The notes: generated by a model not told the origin, from the letters alone. Counted from the stretch's first letter, positions 37,522 through 46,929 are shown. The stretch: DNA of 64,000 nucleotides from Candidatus Magnetominusculus xianensis (GCA_001541255.1 LNQR01000001.1:1-64000); one strand, 5' to 3'. Numbers and translations: made by a program.

Positions 37522-39141
37522 TTAATTGCCTGCTGCCAGTTGCTCAAGGAGTTTGAGGTTGCGTGCGGCGTCTTCTGAGTCAAGGGTAAGCGCCCTCTTA
37601 AAATATCCGGCGGCCTCGTTCAACCGTCCCATGTTCATCAGGGCAACACCGGCGCCGTTATATGCCTCGGACATTGTGGGGGCTGCTGTTATTGCCCTTA
37701 GAAATACTTCATGTGACTCTTTAAGTTTGTCCTGCCGTAACATCACTAAGCCCAGGTGCAGGAGCGCCTCGGGGTAATCTGGTTTTATTGTGACTGCCAT
37801 TTTCAGCGACGATTCGGCCTCGCCAAGCCGCTGTGCATTATGCAGCGCATAGCCCAGACTGTAGTAGGCGAAATAGCTGTCCTTTGCCGTGTCCACTGCC
37901 CTTGTAAACAGTGTGACGCTGTTGCGCCAATATTTTAACTGCTTATTCGTAATGATAACAGACATGAGTATGGCGGCAGCAGCGGTAATCGCGGTAATTC
38001 GTCTTAGTGTGCCGGATGACAATGCCCCTGCTGGTACAGCCATTGACACTATAATAAACAATCCAACATAGGGCATATACGAATATCTGTCTGCCATGTA
38101 GGATATTCCCACCTTTACCGCCCCAATCGTGGGCAAAAGCGTACATATATACCAAAACCAGCCTGTAAAAAACCATGGTCTGTGCCTCATTTGCACAATT
38201 GCAAATACCGTAACACCAACTACAACAATAACCGCCCCGAAGACCTGCCACGCAGGATAGTCCGTTGGATGGCGGTACATTATGCCAAGCCCTGCCGGGT
38301 AAAACAGCCTTATTATATATTTAACATAGGAGACGACGACATTTTCCACTCGTAGTTTCAACGCCAATGTCGATAGTGTGGCAACTGAACCACCCGCCTT
38401 TTGCACATAAATAGTGATAACGCTTGCCAGCGCAGACAGCGCTACGAAGGGAAGCTTCTCTATTAACAATGAAGCGGCCAATGAAGTGGCAGGACGGGTA
38501 GTGTCAAAGCGGCCAAGCGGCCAGTAATCCAATAAAAGCAGCACCAAGGGCAGCGTTACAATGACCTGCTTTGACATCAGCCCGAGGACAAAACAACAAA
38601 GCACCACAGCGTATCTGCCCGGCGCTGGCCGCCTCACGTAAAACACATAGGCACACATGGCTGAAATCCAGAAGAAGGCGCTAAGCACATCCTTGCGCTC
38701 CGCCACCCATGCAACCGACTCCACGTGCATTGGATGAAATGCAAAGAGCGCCGCGATAAAAAAACTCCTCCACAGGGCGCCTGTGACCGACGAAAAAAAT
38801 AGAAACAATAATGAGGCATTCATGGCGTGAAAGGTAATGTTTGTAAGATGATGTCCACCCGGCCATAAGCCGAAAATCCATACGTCAAGCATGTGCGATG
38901 CCCATGTCACAGGAAACCAATTGCTGTACTGAGTTGATGTTACTGCCCACCCTAAATTACTTGTCGAAATCCCGCTTCGCACGTATGGATTTTCAAGTAT
39001 ATACTGATTGTCGTCATAAAACAGAAAGTCAAAGTCCTTGACTTGCAGGAATACTGAGAATATCGCACTGAACAGAATCAGGCAAATGACGATTTGAGTT
39101 CTAAGAAGTGGTTTACAGGATGGACTAAGGGTGGCGCTCAT
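37522..39141 (-). CDS. TMTC-like membrane protein with C-terminal TPR repeats
   Basis: The 539-residue protein has about 10-11 membrane segments followed by three TPR units (about 420-530). Conserved pieces such as YDDNQYILENP with its acidic pair in the first lumenal loop, FHPMHVESVAWVAERKD, and ADRYSYMPYVGL match bacterial relatives of the TMTC/GT-C O-mannosyltransferases. Those use polyprenyl-phosphate sugars to modify exported proteins. The TPRs probably bind the acceptor. It is likely co-oriented with the HD-GYP gene upstream, 15 bp away. Confidence 0.87.
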   Translation of the reverse strand: MSATLSPSCKPLLRTQIVICLILFSAIFSVFLQVKDFDFLFYDDNQYILENPYVRSGISTSNLGWAVTSTQYSNWFPVTWASHMLDVWIFGLWPGGHHLTNITFHAMNASLLFLFFSSVTGALWRSFFIAALFAFHPMHVESVAWVAERKDVLSAFFWISAMCAYVFYVRRPAPGRYAVVLCCFVLGLMSKQVIVTLPLVLLLLDYWPLGRFDTTRPATSLAASLLIEKLPFVALSALASVITIYVQKAGGSVATLSTLALKLRVENVVVSYVKYIIRLFYPAGLGIMYRHPTDYPAWQVFGAVIVVVGVTVFAIVQMRHRPWFFTGWFWYICTLLPTIGAVKVGISYMADRYSYMPYVGLFIIVSMAVPAGALSSGTLRRITAITAAAAILMSVIITNKQLKYWRNSVTLFTRAVDTAKDSYFAYYSLGYALHNAQRLGEAESSLKMAVTIKPDYPEALLHLGLVMLRQDKLKESHEVFLRAITAAPTMSEAYNGAGVALMNMGRLNEAAGYFKRALTLDSEDAARNLKLLEQLAAGN

Positions 39142-39156
39142 AATCCAGAGTCTATA

Positions 39157-41571
39157 TTAAGCTTTGATATTGACGGCATTATTTAATTTGTTGGTATTCG
39201 CTTTAGTGTCGTATTTGTTTTGCCGTGGTGACTGATTGTATTTGGGGGAATCTTTGAATGTGAAGCCCTTTTCTTTGAAGAGTCTCAGGCAGGCATCTAC
39301 AACGTAAATGTCGTAGAGAATCCCTTTGTTTGAGACTATCTCCTCTAGTGCGATATCCATGCCAAGCGATGGGCGATAGGGCCTGTGAGAAGACATGGCT
39401 TCAACAATATCAGCAACACAGATGATCCTGGCTTCTATAAGAATCTCTTCCCCCTTGAGCCCTTGCGGGTAGCCGGAGCCGTCTAACTTTTCATGGTGCT
39501 GGAGGACTATTTTATCGATAGGCCAGGGGAATTCCACGGTGCTTAGTATCTCATATCCTACAAAGGAATGGTTTTTAATCAGCATGAATTCGCTCTCGTG
39601 CAGTTTGCCAGGCTTGCTGAGAATTTCAGAGGGCACCCATATCTTCCCCACATCATGAATGGCACCGGCCATTCGTATCCCTTCTATTTGATGGTGTGAA
39701 AGCCCCATCTCAATTGCTATTGCCCTTGAAAGGTCTGCTACCCTGTTTTGATGACCGGCTGTATATGGGTCTTTTGCCTCAAGTGCCATTGAGAGGGTTT
39801 GGATCACACCGCCAAGCGCCTTTCTCAGGTTTTCAAAACTCTCGGCAAGGGTTTCCTCCGCCTGTTTGCGCTTAGTTATGTCAACCAAAACTGCTGTGAA
39901 GTATATACCTGTGCTTGCCTTCCACCTGGCTACAGAGAATTCGATAGGGAATTCAGAGCCGTCTTTTCTGAGTCCAAAGAGTTCTATCATCTCCCCGATG
40001 ACACGGGCTTCTCCAGTTTTCAGTACCCTGTCCATCCCTTCGATATGCCCCTTTCGAAACCTCTCCGGTATTATTTTAGCTACAGGTGCGCTTCTGATTT
40101 CATCGAACGTATAACCGAACATGTTTTCAGCGGCCTTGTTCCAGAAGGTTATATTGCCGCTGCTGTTTATGGTAATGATTGCGTTTTTTGTCGATTCCAC
40201 GACTGAACGGAAATGCTCTTCACGCTCTCTGATTTCAGCGTTTCTCTGGTTACGCACAATAACGCCGGAGATTGTATTTGCGATTGCGCTCAAAAACTCC
40301 TCTTCTTCAGAAGACCTCTTGTGGCCTTCAGTAATATACATGTTAAAGACGCCGAGGACTTTATTGTTATGTACAATGGGGATGCAGTAGTGCCCGTGAG
40401 GGGCCATAGTGTCATACCTTATTGTATGTCTTTCATCGACCGTTTCGGCATGGATTATCTCACCGGTTGAGGCGGCCAGCCCACAAAGGCACCTGCCAAA
40501 TGGGATCACATCACAGATTGTTAACAGGGGTTCACTATAATTGTGATGGGCACACAACACGAGTGTATGCGTTGTATCATCTACAAGATGTATCGACCCC
40601 TTGGATTGAAATGAAAACCTTGGAATGGACAATACCAGCTCAAGTACCTGCTGTAAGACATCCTTAAGCGGGATAGGTTCAATAGATATCTGTAGGATGG
40701 AATTAATAGTACCCTGAATCTGATAGTGGCGTACGATTTTTCCCTCAGCCTCTTTTTGCCATGTGATGTCTTCGATTACCTCAAGGAAATGACTGATGGA
40801 TTTGTCTTTATCGAAAAGGGGTATCGTTGTTAGCTTAAGAAAGTTCTTCCCCATCGGCCTTTCAACAGCAGTAGGCTCTCCGGTCATTAAAGACTCGGCA
40901 ACCTTGCAAAAGCTGCATACCTTTTCCATGCCGCCTTTGGCGTTGTCGGCTGCGTACTCCCCTACGGTCTCGTAACAGGGTTTTCCAACGATGTCTTTAG
41001 GTTGGAATCCTGTAATATTGTATAGAAAGCGGTTCATTTTTATAATATTAAATTCGCAATCCAAATAGGCGATGCCGAATGGTGCATTTTCAAAGATGGC
41101 CTCAAAGTCATCGAGAAGCTGTAAGTGCTTTTCTTCGACTGACTTTCGTTCTGACAATTCCTTTAAGAGCGAATGCTGTGTACGTTGCAAGTTTATGGAA
41201 CTATCTATTACTCCAATTAATTCATACAGGCTGAAGGGTTTATGCAGGAAAGACATGATGCCATTTTTGAAACACTTCTCGAAATCGACATCCCCCGCAT
41301 GACCAGTTACGGCAATTATGGAACAGGGGAAAGAGAACTGTTCTCTGAATTTATCAAGAAATTCAAGCCCATTCATTACGGGCATTTTCAGGTCGAGCAA
41401 TATAACGGAGGGCTGTACAGAGGTGCATACCAAAAGCCCCTCCTCGCCGTTAAAGGCATGATGCACATCATAGCCTTTCTTGCCAAGATGTTTGCTTATA
41501 ACATCGTGTACTACCTGCTCATCGTCTATGACTAGAATTCTGTACTTGGTCTCCAACACCCACTCCCGCAA
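39157..41571 (-). CDS. response regulator with PAS, GAF, PAS and HD-GYP domains
   Basis: The 804-residue protein has an N-terminal receiver (phospho-Asp about D60 in LLDLKMPVMNG), a PAS domain (about 155-275) with the cysteine cluster CSFC, a GAF domain, a second PAS and a C-terminal HD-GYP domain (about 600-760) with AIHDVGKI and HHEKLDGSGYP. It should hydrolyse cyclic di-GMP in response to phosphorylation and redox or ligand input. The frame starts at TTG 41571, but a TTG at 41556 with GGGAG upstream may be the true start. It is divergent from the 41673 gene. Confidence 0.93.
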   Translation of the reverse strand: MREWVLETKYRILVIDDEQVVHDVISKHLGKKGYDVHHAFNGEEGLLVCTSVQPSVILLDLKMPVMNGLEFLDKFREQFSFPCSIIAVTGHAGDVDFEKCFKNGIMSFLHKPFSLYELIGVIDSSINLQRTQHSLLKELSERKSVEEKHLQLLDDFEAIFENAPFGIAYLDCEFNIIKMNRFLYNITGFQPKDIVGKPCYETVGEYAADNAKGGMEKVCSFCKVAESLMTGEPTAVERPMGKNFLKLTTIPLFDKDKSISHFLEVIEDITWQKEAEGKIVRHYQIQGTINSILQISIEPIPLKDVLQQVLELVLSIPRFSFQSKGSIHLVDDTTHTLVLCAHHNYSEPLLTICDVIPFGRCLCGLAASTGEIIHAETVDERHTIRYDTMAPHGHYCIPIVHNNKVLGVFNMYITEGHKRSSEEEEFLSAIANTISGVIVRNQRNAEIREREEHFRSVVESTKNAIITINSSGNITFWNKAAENMFGYTFDEIRSAPVAKIIPERFRKGHIEGMDRVLKTGEARVIGEMIELFGLRKDGSEFPIEFSVARWKASTGIYFTAVLVDITKRKQAEETLAESFENLRKALGGVIQTLSMALEAKDPYTAGHQNRVADLSRAIAIEMGLSHHQIEGIRMAGAIHDVGKIWVPSEILSKPGKLHESEFMLIKNHSFVGYEILSTVEFPWPIDKIVLQHHEKLDGSGYPQGLKGEEILIEARIICVADIVEAMSSHRPYRPSLGMDIALEEIVSNKGILYDIYVVDACLRLFKEKGFTFKDSPKYNQSPRQNKYDTKANTNKLNNAVNIKA

Positions 41572-41672
41572 TGTCTGCCGCTCCTCTATGCTTGGCGCAC
41601 CTGCAACAACCCGTAGTTATATACTATTAATAACGGGGTGATTTTGTCAAACGTTCATCCTCCAAATTCCGT

Positions 41673-42761
41673 TTGCATTTTAGGGCTGTATATATTTATT
41701 CTATACCAGTGGGATTAGATGAGTTACGAAGACAGATAAAGCATAACTGCGATATATCTGATGCCAGATTCTGGGGGTATTACTCTATTTGTGGAATGCT
41801 CATGAGGATTCGCCAGTTGTACAGACAGGAACATGCCCTTATGCCCTGGGACAGCATACCAAATGACCTCATATTACCCTGGATTTCAGAACAGGAGGCA
41901 AAGTGGGAGCAGCTGGAGGACGAGCAATTTGGGAATATCTCAATAGACGGTATCGAATTGCCACCGTTTGAAGTTGAAAAAATAAACTCCATACTCACAC
42001 CAAACGGCCTTTTATACGGGGCTGGCTTCGGTATGCACAGGAAACCAACGTTTTTTCTGGGGAAATTATTACATATTGCCACGATTGACGGCTGTACCGC
42101 TTATTATATTGATGGCGAGCTCGAACGAGACCTGTTTGCATCCCCGGCAATGCTTCAGGGAAATAACATCTACATCAGGCTGCAACCGCTCTACGATTTC
42201 GTTTACGATAAAATCTCCACACTTCAGGGGCGAAGGCATGATTCCATTATTGCAGATACCTTCGGAGACATCAGACTAAAAAACCCCAATACAGATAACT
42301 TTCGTAAACGCTTTGAGGCCCTGTCCCTCAACGTATCCCAAATATTGCTCCTTCACGAGGCAGCCGAGTATGCCGAAGACAGTAGTAAGTGGCTTGAACT
42401 TCTTGGCGGCATAACTGACAGATTCGTTGAAATTTACCTCCGAGCAGCTAAAGACCTGCTGGCCGATACATCCATCAATGGTCCTCTCAGACACATCATA
42501 GACACACAAGATAAGACGCTGCTGGCCTTTTACACTATCTTATTAGACAATGTTAGAAAGGAGGTATTCCCGGAAATTTCAACCGCCTACGAAAAGTTCG
42601 CAAGCGGCAGCTCTGACTGGCAATCCATAGAACAGGCGCGCACCACTGGCTACAGTCGTGCAATGCAATTTAGACAGGAGATACTTACTCTATGGGAGAA
42701 CCAGCACAGCATCGGTGAAATCAACTCCTACATCAAACAATTTATAAAGAACATTTTATAA
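41673..42761 (+). CDS. conserved Sfum_1244-like protein of unknown function
   Basis: The 362-residue soluble protein starts with ELRRQIKHNCDISDARFWGYYSICGMLMRIRQLYRQE-type sequence and contains EEAKW/DGIELPPFEVE-like acidic blocks, GLLYGAGFGMHRKPTFFLG and TGYSRAMQFR. It resembles a family I know only as Sfum_1244-type hypothetical proteins of deltaproteobacteria and Nitrospirota. No catalytic motif is recognisable. The TTG at 41673 opens the frame; a GTG at 41709 just before the conserved block may be the real start. Confidence 0.72.
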   Translation: MHFRAVYIYSIPVGLDELRRQIKHNCDISDARFWGYYSICGMLMRIRQLYRQEHALMPWDSIPNDLILPWISEQEAKWEQLEDEQFGNISIDGIELPPFEVEKINSILTPNGLLYGAGFGMHRKPTFFLGKLLHIATIDGCTAYYIDGELERDLFASPAMLQGNNIYIRLQPLYDFVYDKISTLQGRRHDSIIADTFGDIRLKNPNTDNFRKRFEALSLNVSQILLLHEAAEYAEDSSKWLELLGGITDRFVEIYLRAAKDLLADTSINGPLRHIIDTQDKTLLAFYTILLDNVRKEVFPEISTAYEKFASGSSDWQSIEQARTTGYSRAMQFRQEILTLWENQHSIGEINSYIKQFIKNIL

Positions 42762-42768
42762 AGAACAT
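42741..42768. repeat. 14-bp perfect tandem duplication at a gene end
   Basis: TTTATAAAGAACAT is repeated exactly in tandem. The second unit contains the stop codon of the 41673 gene, so the duplication has altered the C-terminus (FIKNIL) of that protein. Confidence 0.9.
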
Positions 42769-42813
42769 CATGGGGTGCTTGACTTGATACAAGAATTATG
42801 ATTAAATACTAAC

Positions 42814-42951
42814 ATGGATAGAGTAAATTTACAGGAGAGAATAGCAGCCGCTATCGGGCAGTATGATAACGACACCGTAGACAAATCAACAATAGAACAG
42901 GAATCCCCCATATCCCCAAACTCATGGAAGACAACAGAAGACAGCAGATGA
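42814..42951 (+). CDS. possible 45-residue small protein coupled to the diguanylate cyclase
   Basis: An ATG at 42814 opens a frame encoding MDRVNLQERIAAAIGQYDND and a Ser/Pro-rich tail, ending at TGA 42949-42951. That stop overlaps the internal ATG at 42948 of the cyclase frame (ATGA). No good ribosome-binding site is seen, and its composition is mildly protein-like. It could be a small regulatory protein or a chance frame. Confidence 0.35.
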   Translation: MDRVNLQERIAAAIGQYDNDTVDKSTIEQESPISPNSWKTTEDSR

Positions 42952-43958
42952 AAGATGAAAACAAAAAGAAGGCAGCACTAATCGACGAACTCAAACTGGT
43001 GAGGCGCAAGGCAGCAGCGCTTGAAGAGTCACTGCAGGAGTGCATAAACTGTGAGGCAAACCTCCGGGAGAGCGAGAAAAGATTCCAAATCATGGCCAAC
43101 TCAGCGCCAGTGTTTATCTGGATGGCAAGCGTTGACGGCAGCCGATGGTTTTTTAATAAGGTCTGGCTTGATTACACCGGCAGGACTTTAGATGAAGAGA
43201 AAGACGACAACTGGATGGACAACATCCATCCGGATGACATAGAGGGTTTTCGGGAGTCCTATGCCATGGCAATCGGCATTCAAAAACCGTTTAAACTCGA
43301 CTACAGGCTGAGGCGCAACGACGGCGTCTACAGGTGGGTACTCGATACCGGTACCCCGCGATTCACCCATGAAGGTATGTTTGCCGGATTCATCGGCTCC
43401 TGTGTCGGCATATCAGAAAGAAAAGAGGCAGAGGAACAGCTTCAGCACATAGCACATTTCGACCTTTTAACTGACCTGCCCAACAGGTTTCTCTTTTTCG
43501 ACCGCATGAACCAGGCCATAGAGCAGGCAAAACGCTATAGTCACAGCATTGCCCTGTTGTTTTTAGACCTGAACCGGTTTAAATCGGTAAACGACACACT
43601 TGGACATCACGCCGGTGACATACTGCTTAAGGAAACCGCTAAAAGACTCACCAACTGTGTGCGGCACGTAGATACAGTTGCACGAATGGGCGGCGACGAG
43701 TTCAACATTATCCTGTCAAAAGTACACGAACGCTCAGACGTCCAATCAGTGGCCGAAAAGATAATAGATACCATATCAGTACCATTTTATATAGAAGGTA
43801 TGGAGTGTTCAATCGGTGTGAGCATCGGCATAAGCATGTACCCTATGGACTCATCAGAAACAGCTACTCTGATTCAACATGCTGATTTAGCAATGTACAA
43901 GGCAAAGGCAACGGGTGAGAGTTCCTACTATTTTAGCTGCGATAATCAAAGAGGCTAA
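42924..43958 (+). CDS. PAS-GGDEF diguanylate cyclase
   Basis: The 344-residue protein has an N-terminal coiled coil (about 8-50), a PAS domain (about 52-170; FIWMASVDGSRWFFNKVWLDYTG) and a GGDEF domain (about 180-340). The active motif GGDEF is intact, and the inhibitory I-site RHVD lies exactly five residues before it, so it should make cyclic di-GMP under product control. No membrane segment is seen. The start may be ATG 42924 or ATG 42948, the latter overlapping the small frame upstream. Confidence 0.92.
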   Translation: MEDNRRQQMKDENKKKAALIDELKLVRRKAAALEESLQECINCEANLRESEKRFQIMANSAPVFIWMASVDGSRWFFNKVWLDYTGRTLDEEKDDNWMDNIHPDDIEGFRESYAMAIGIQKPFKLDYRLRRNDGVYRWVLDTGTPRFTHEGMFAGFIGSCVGISERKEAEEQLQHIAHFDLLTDLPNRFLFFDRMNQAIEQAKRYSHSIALLFLDLNRFKSVNDTLGHHAGDILLKETAKRLTNCVRHVDTVARMGGDEFNIILSKVHERSDVQSVAEKIIDTISVPFYIEGMECSIGVSIGISMYPMDSSETATLIQHADLAMYKAKATGESSYYFSCDNQRG

Positions 43959-43961
43959 TAA

Positions 43962-45476
43962 TTAATCAGGCAGCACAACCGGAAGTCTGCCCTCGTATTG
44001 GAGCTGGCCTTTAAGACATTTTAAGACGGCAGTTGAGGCCTGTTTGGATGCCTCATATGCCGCTATCATAAAACCAGACTCCTTAAATTGACTCAACAGA
44101 TATGGACTGCCAAAGGATATGACGGCAGAGCGCCCTGCCCTTTCTATAAACGTCTTGATTGTATCTATCTCTGGCTGCGGGATGCCTGAGCTTCCCCGCC
44201 ACGCTGAAATATTTGTATATATTGCTACTAATAGTGTCAACCCGCTAATATCTCCCGTAATATCTCCTGAGATACCTCTTGCTGACAGACTCATATGATT
44301 CGTAAAATATTGCGTAAGGCAGGAGCTGCCGTGAAATTTCGACTCACCAGCCTCTATAAGAAGCGTCTTCGACGGCTCAGGAATAAATGGAGACTTACTA
44401 CCGGGCACAAGGGTAATAGATTTCTCTGTGATACGGGTTGATATGGCTGAATGGTCGTGCATGTCATTTAAGAGTGTAAGGGGTAATAGTGTAAGGGGGC
44501 GGTGTTTTGCCTTGAGTATCCTTTGGTAAGAGGCGGTAACTCTGTCACTGTCAAGTCTGCCGCGGCTGAGGCATTTAATAAGTCCCTCGACAGTCTCCAC
44601 GGCGTCAAAAGGGTGAAGCAGTATATCTGCCCCCGCATTCAGACACTTGGCCTCAACGTCTTCAATGTCCTTAAGGGCGTCCATATTAAGGGCGTCCGTA
44701 AGGATTAAGCCGTCAAAAGAGAGCTCGTCTCTCAGTATGCCTGAGAGGATTGTTTTAGATAGACTGGCAGGTGCCCCGTCAATCGCGGGAATTGCAATGT
44801 GCGCGGCCATAATGCTTGAGACACCTGCATTAATAGCCTCAGCAAATGGCACAAAATCTGATTCTCTGAGCTGCACCCCTGTTTTGCCAATTACCGGCAG
44901 GGCTATGTGCGAATCTATCTCAGTATCCCCATGACCCGGGAAGTGCTTGGCGCAGCTTATAAGCCCGGCAGCCTCCAATGTCTCTATGTACACCTTTCCA
45001 AACCATGCCACCGCGGCAGGGTCGCAGGAAAATGCCCGTGTGCAAATTATTGGATTTAATGGGTTTGTGTTTACATCCAGAACCGGTGTCAGCAGCATAT
45101 TAATTCCGATGTCTAAGGATTCCTGTGCGATGGCTGATATTGCAGCCTTGTACAGTGTGACATCATCCGGCGCATCCATATTTATAGCAGCTGCCATGGC
45201 CATTTGGCATGGGAAATGTGTAGCCCCCTCGATTTGCTGCCCAACGCCGCGCTCTATGTCGGATGCGATAAAAAGCCGTTGTTCGGACATCCCCTGCAGC
45301 TCCTTAATAAAGGCCTTAATATCCTCCTTAACACCGCCAAATATGATAAATCCGCCAATTCCATTTTTTACCAGTTCAACAATTGTGCGGCAGTAAGACG
45401 CAGAGCTTATGCTGTGCCCGTCAAGTCTGTTAACAATCAGTTGATACAATGCCCTGTGATGTGTGGCAGTCTGCAT
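43962..45476 (-). CDS. nagZ: beta-N-acetylhexosaminidase (GH3, NagZ-like)
   Basis: The roughly 505-residue GH3 enzyme carries KHFPGHGDTEIDSH, the N-acetyl-glucosaminidase signature containing the His general acid/base, and the nucleophile region LILTDALNMDAL. It should release GlcNAc from muropeptides in peptidoglycan recycling. It is longer than proteobacterial NagZ (about 340), with a C-terminal GH3-C-like domain of about 150 residues. No lipoprotein signal is visible. The frame is open to TTG 45494; ATG 45476 is used. Confidence 0.88.
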   Translation of the reverse strand: MQTATHHRALYQLIVNRLDGHSISSASYCRTIVELVKNGIGGFIIFGGVKEDIKAFIKELQGMSEQRLFIASDIERGVGQQIEGATHFPCQMAMAAAINMDAPDDVTLYKAAISAIAQESLDIGINMLLTPVLDVNTNPLNPIICTRAFSCDPAAVAWFGKVYIETLEAAGLISCAKHFPGHGDTEIDSHIALPVIGKTGVQLRESDFVPFAEAINAGVSSIMAAHIAIPAIDGAPASLSKTILSGILRDELSFDGLILTDALNMDALKDIEDVEAKCLNAGADILLHPFDAVETVEGLIKCLSRGRLDSDRVTASYQRILKAKHRPLTLLPLTLLNDMHDHSAISTRITEKSITLVPGSKSPFIPEPSKTLLIEAGESKFHGSSCLTQYFTNHMSLSARGISGDITGDISGLTLLVAIYTNISAWRGSSGIPQPEIDTIKTFIERAGRSAVISFGSPYLLSQFKESGFMIAAYEASKQASTAVLKCLKGQLQYEGRLPVVLPD

Positions 45477-45688
45477 AGTGTGGAAGTTTATCAAAAAACA
45501 CGCGGCAGTTACAACATTTTTTCCGTGATGGGAAAGATTTTCCTTGTAAAAGGGGAATTTTTACATATATGCAACTGTGTTGCGTTGGCAATTATAAGAA
45601 CGTGCTATATAAAATGAGTAAAACGCGGCAGCAATTTAGTTGCCAGCATTCTGGCACACTTATTGCAAAGAATAATAGCGGTTGAGCT

Positions 45689-45709
45689 TGGTTTAGATAT
45701 GCTAAACAC
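45689..45709. promoter_or_regulatory. dyad upstream of a small gene, possible operator
   Basis: GTTTAG (45691-45696) and CTAAAC (45702-45707) flank ATATG, and the outer GG/CC bases extend the symmetry. It lies about 35 bp before the ribosome-binding site of the 65-residue gene. A repressor-binding role is only suggested by position. Confidence 0.3.
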
Positions 45710-45742
45710 CAGCCAAACATATATAGCTTAAGGAGGTGTACG

Positions 45743-45940
45743 TTGAACGCAAAAGAGGTAGTGGTGATGAAAGGCTCTCGTCCACTAGATTTATTAGACG
45801 AAGACGAGCAAATGTCTACTATAATACAAGCACTTAGAAAGCATGGCAAGGTTGATTTACCTATGAATGCTCAGTTTGAAGAAAAAATTAAAGCAATCAG
45901 ACAGTCTGCAAACGAAATAAAGCTGCCCTACTACACATAG
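45743..45940 (+). CDS. small acidic hypothetical protein
   Basis: The 65-residue product has an acidic LDLLDEDEQMSTIIQALRKHG stretch and a helical QFEEKIKAIRQSANEIKLPYY tail. It starts at TTG 45743 with a perfect AAGGAGG six bases upstream and ends before a strong terminator, so it is very likely expressed as a monocistronic unit. No family was recognised. The size and composition would suit an anti-sigma-like or adaptor peptide, but there is no direct evidence. Confidence 0.65.
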   Translation: MNAKEVVVMKGSRPLDLLDEDEQMSTIIQALRKHGKVDLPMNAQFEEKIKAIRQSANEIKLPYYT

Positions 45941-45967
45941 AACTACTGCCATAATATCCCCCCCCAT

Positions 45968-46004
45968 GGCTGCCAAAAAACTGACAAGGTTTCTTTTGGC
46001 AGCC
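45968..46004 (+). terminator. intrinsic terminator
   Basis: GGCTGCCAAAA and TTTTGGCAGCC form a perfect 11-bp stem with a 15-base loop, followed by CTCCTCATTTT. It ends the transcript of the 65-residue gene and may also serve the convergent trpC. Confidence 0.8.
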
Positions 46005-46066
46005 CTCCTCATTTTAGGCTCACTCTAAGTATTTGCTAAAAAATTAAGAGTAATGCAGCGGCAGAC

Positions 46067-46849
46067 TTATTGTAAAAGTAAATGAATCTGACCGGCTATA
46101 TCACCAGATTTCATAAGCGATGTACCAACAAGAATGGCATCGACTCCGGCATCCTGAAGCATTTTGACCTGCTCGCGTGACTTAATCCCGCTTTCGCTTA
46201 CCACTATTTTAGTGTCGGGGATTTCTTTTATCAGGGTCAAAGTCGTATTGACATCTATTGTCATATTGGTCAAATCACGGTTGTTTATGCCGATAATTTT
46301 ACAATCGAGCGATAGTGCCATATCTAATTCACTGCGGTTATGTACCTCAAAAAGCACGTGTAAAGAACACTCGGCAGCAATACTCATCAGTCTGTAAGCC
46401 TGTTCCTTAGTCAAAGCGGCGGCAATCAACAGGACGGCGTCGGCCTTAAACAGTCTGGATTCGTAGATTTGATATTCGTCAAAGATAAAATCCTTTCTCA
46501 GGACAGGGCAGGTGAGAAATTCCTTTGCCGCTTCGATATATGACAAACGGCCTTTAAAAAAATCTTCCTCCGTCAGAATGGAAACTGCGTTGACCCTGCA
46601 TTGCTCATATGTATGGGCTATGTCTTTTAAATTAAAATTGTGGCGAATAATGCCTTCAGACGGTGAGGCGTGTTTGATTTCTGCGATTAATTTTATAGGC
46701 TCAGTTGTTGAACGCCTGACAGATGATTCAAAATCAATTGCTGTGGAGATATTAGCAACTGCCTTTTTAATCTCAGTAAGCGATAATATATTTTTCTGCT
46801 CAATCAGCCGTTGTGTTTTCTTTTCAATTATTTTATCAAGTATAGTCAT
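46067..46849 (-). CDS. trpC: indole-3-glycerol phosphate synthase
   Basis: The 260-residue TIM-barrel enzyme closes the indole ring in tryptophan synthesis. It shows IAEIKHASPSEG with the catalytic Lys, the VLRKDFIFDEYQIYESR segment, IGINNRDL and VVSESGIKS. The motif ends in SEG in place of the more common SKG, at a residue that varies between species. It is not next to other trp genes in this window. The leader region upstream carries an inverted repeat. Confidence 0.95.
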   Translation of the reverse strand: MTILDKIIEKKTQRLIEQKNILSLTEIKKAVANISTAIDFESSVRRSTTEPIKLIAEIKHASPSEGIIRHNFNLKDIAHTYEQCRVNAVSILTEEDFFKGRLSYIEAAKEFLTCPVLRKDFIFDEYQIYESRLFKADAVLLIAAALTKEQAYRLMSIAAECSLHVLFEVHNRSELDMALSLDCKIIGINNRDLTNMTIDVNTTLTLIKEIPDTKIVVSESGIKSREQVKMLQDAGVDAILVGTSLMKSGDIAGQIHLLLQ

Positions 46850-46860
46850 CGAATGGATGA

Positions 46861-46922
46861 GGGTGTGGCGATCGCCTCAAACGCAAGCATTAGCTTACAT
46901 CTGACACAAGCAAACCACACCC
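46861..46922 (-). promoter_or_regulatory. leader inverted repeat with GGCGATCGCC palindrome upstream of trpC
   Basis: GGGTGTGG (46861-46868) pairs with CCACACCC (46915-46922). Inside are the palindrome GGCGATCGCC (46867-46876) and a small AAGC/GCTT hairpin. Read on the minus strand it lies directly before the trpC start and directly after the lipoprotein gene. It could be a transcript-end hairpin, an attenuator or a copy of a dispersed palindromic element. Confidence 0.4.
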
Positions 46923-46929
46923 TATTCAG

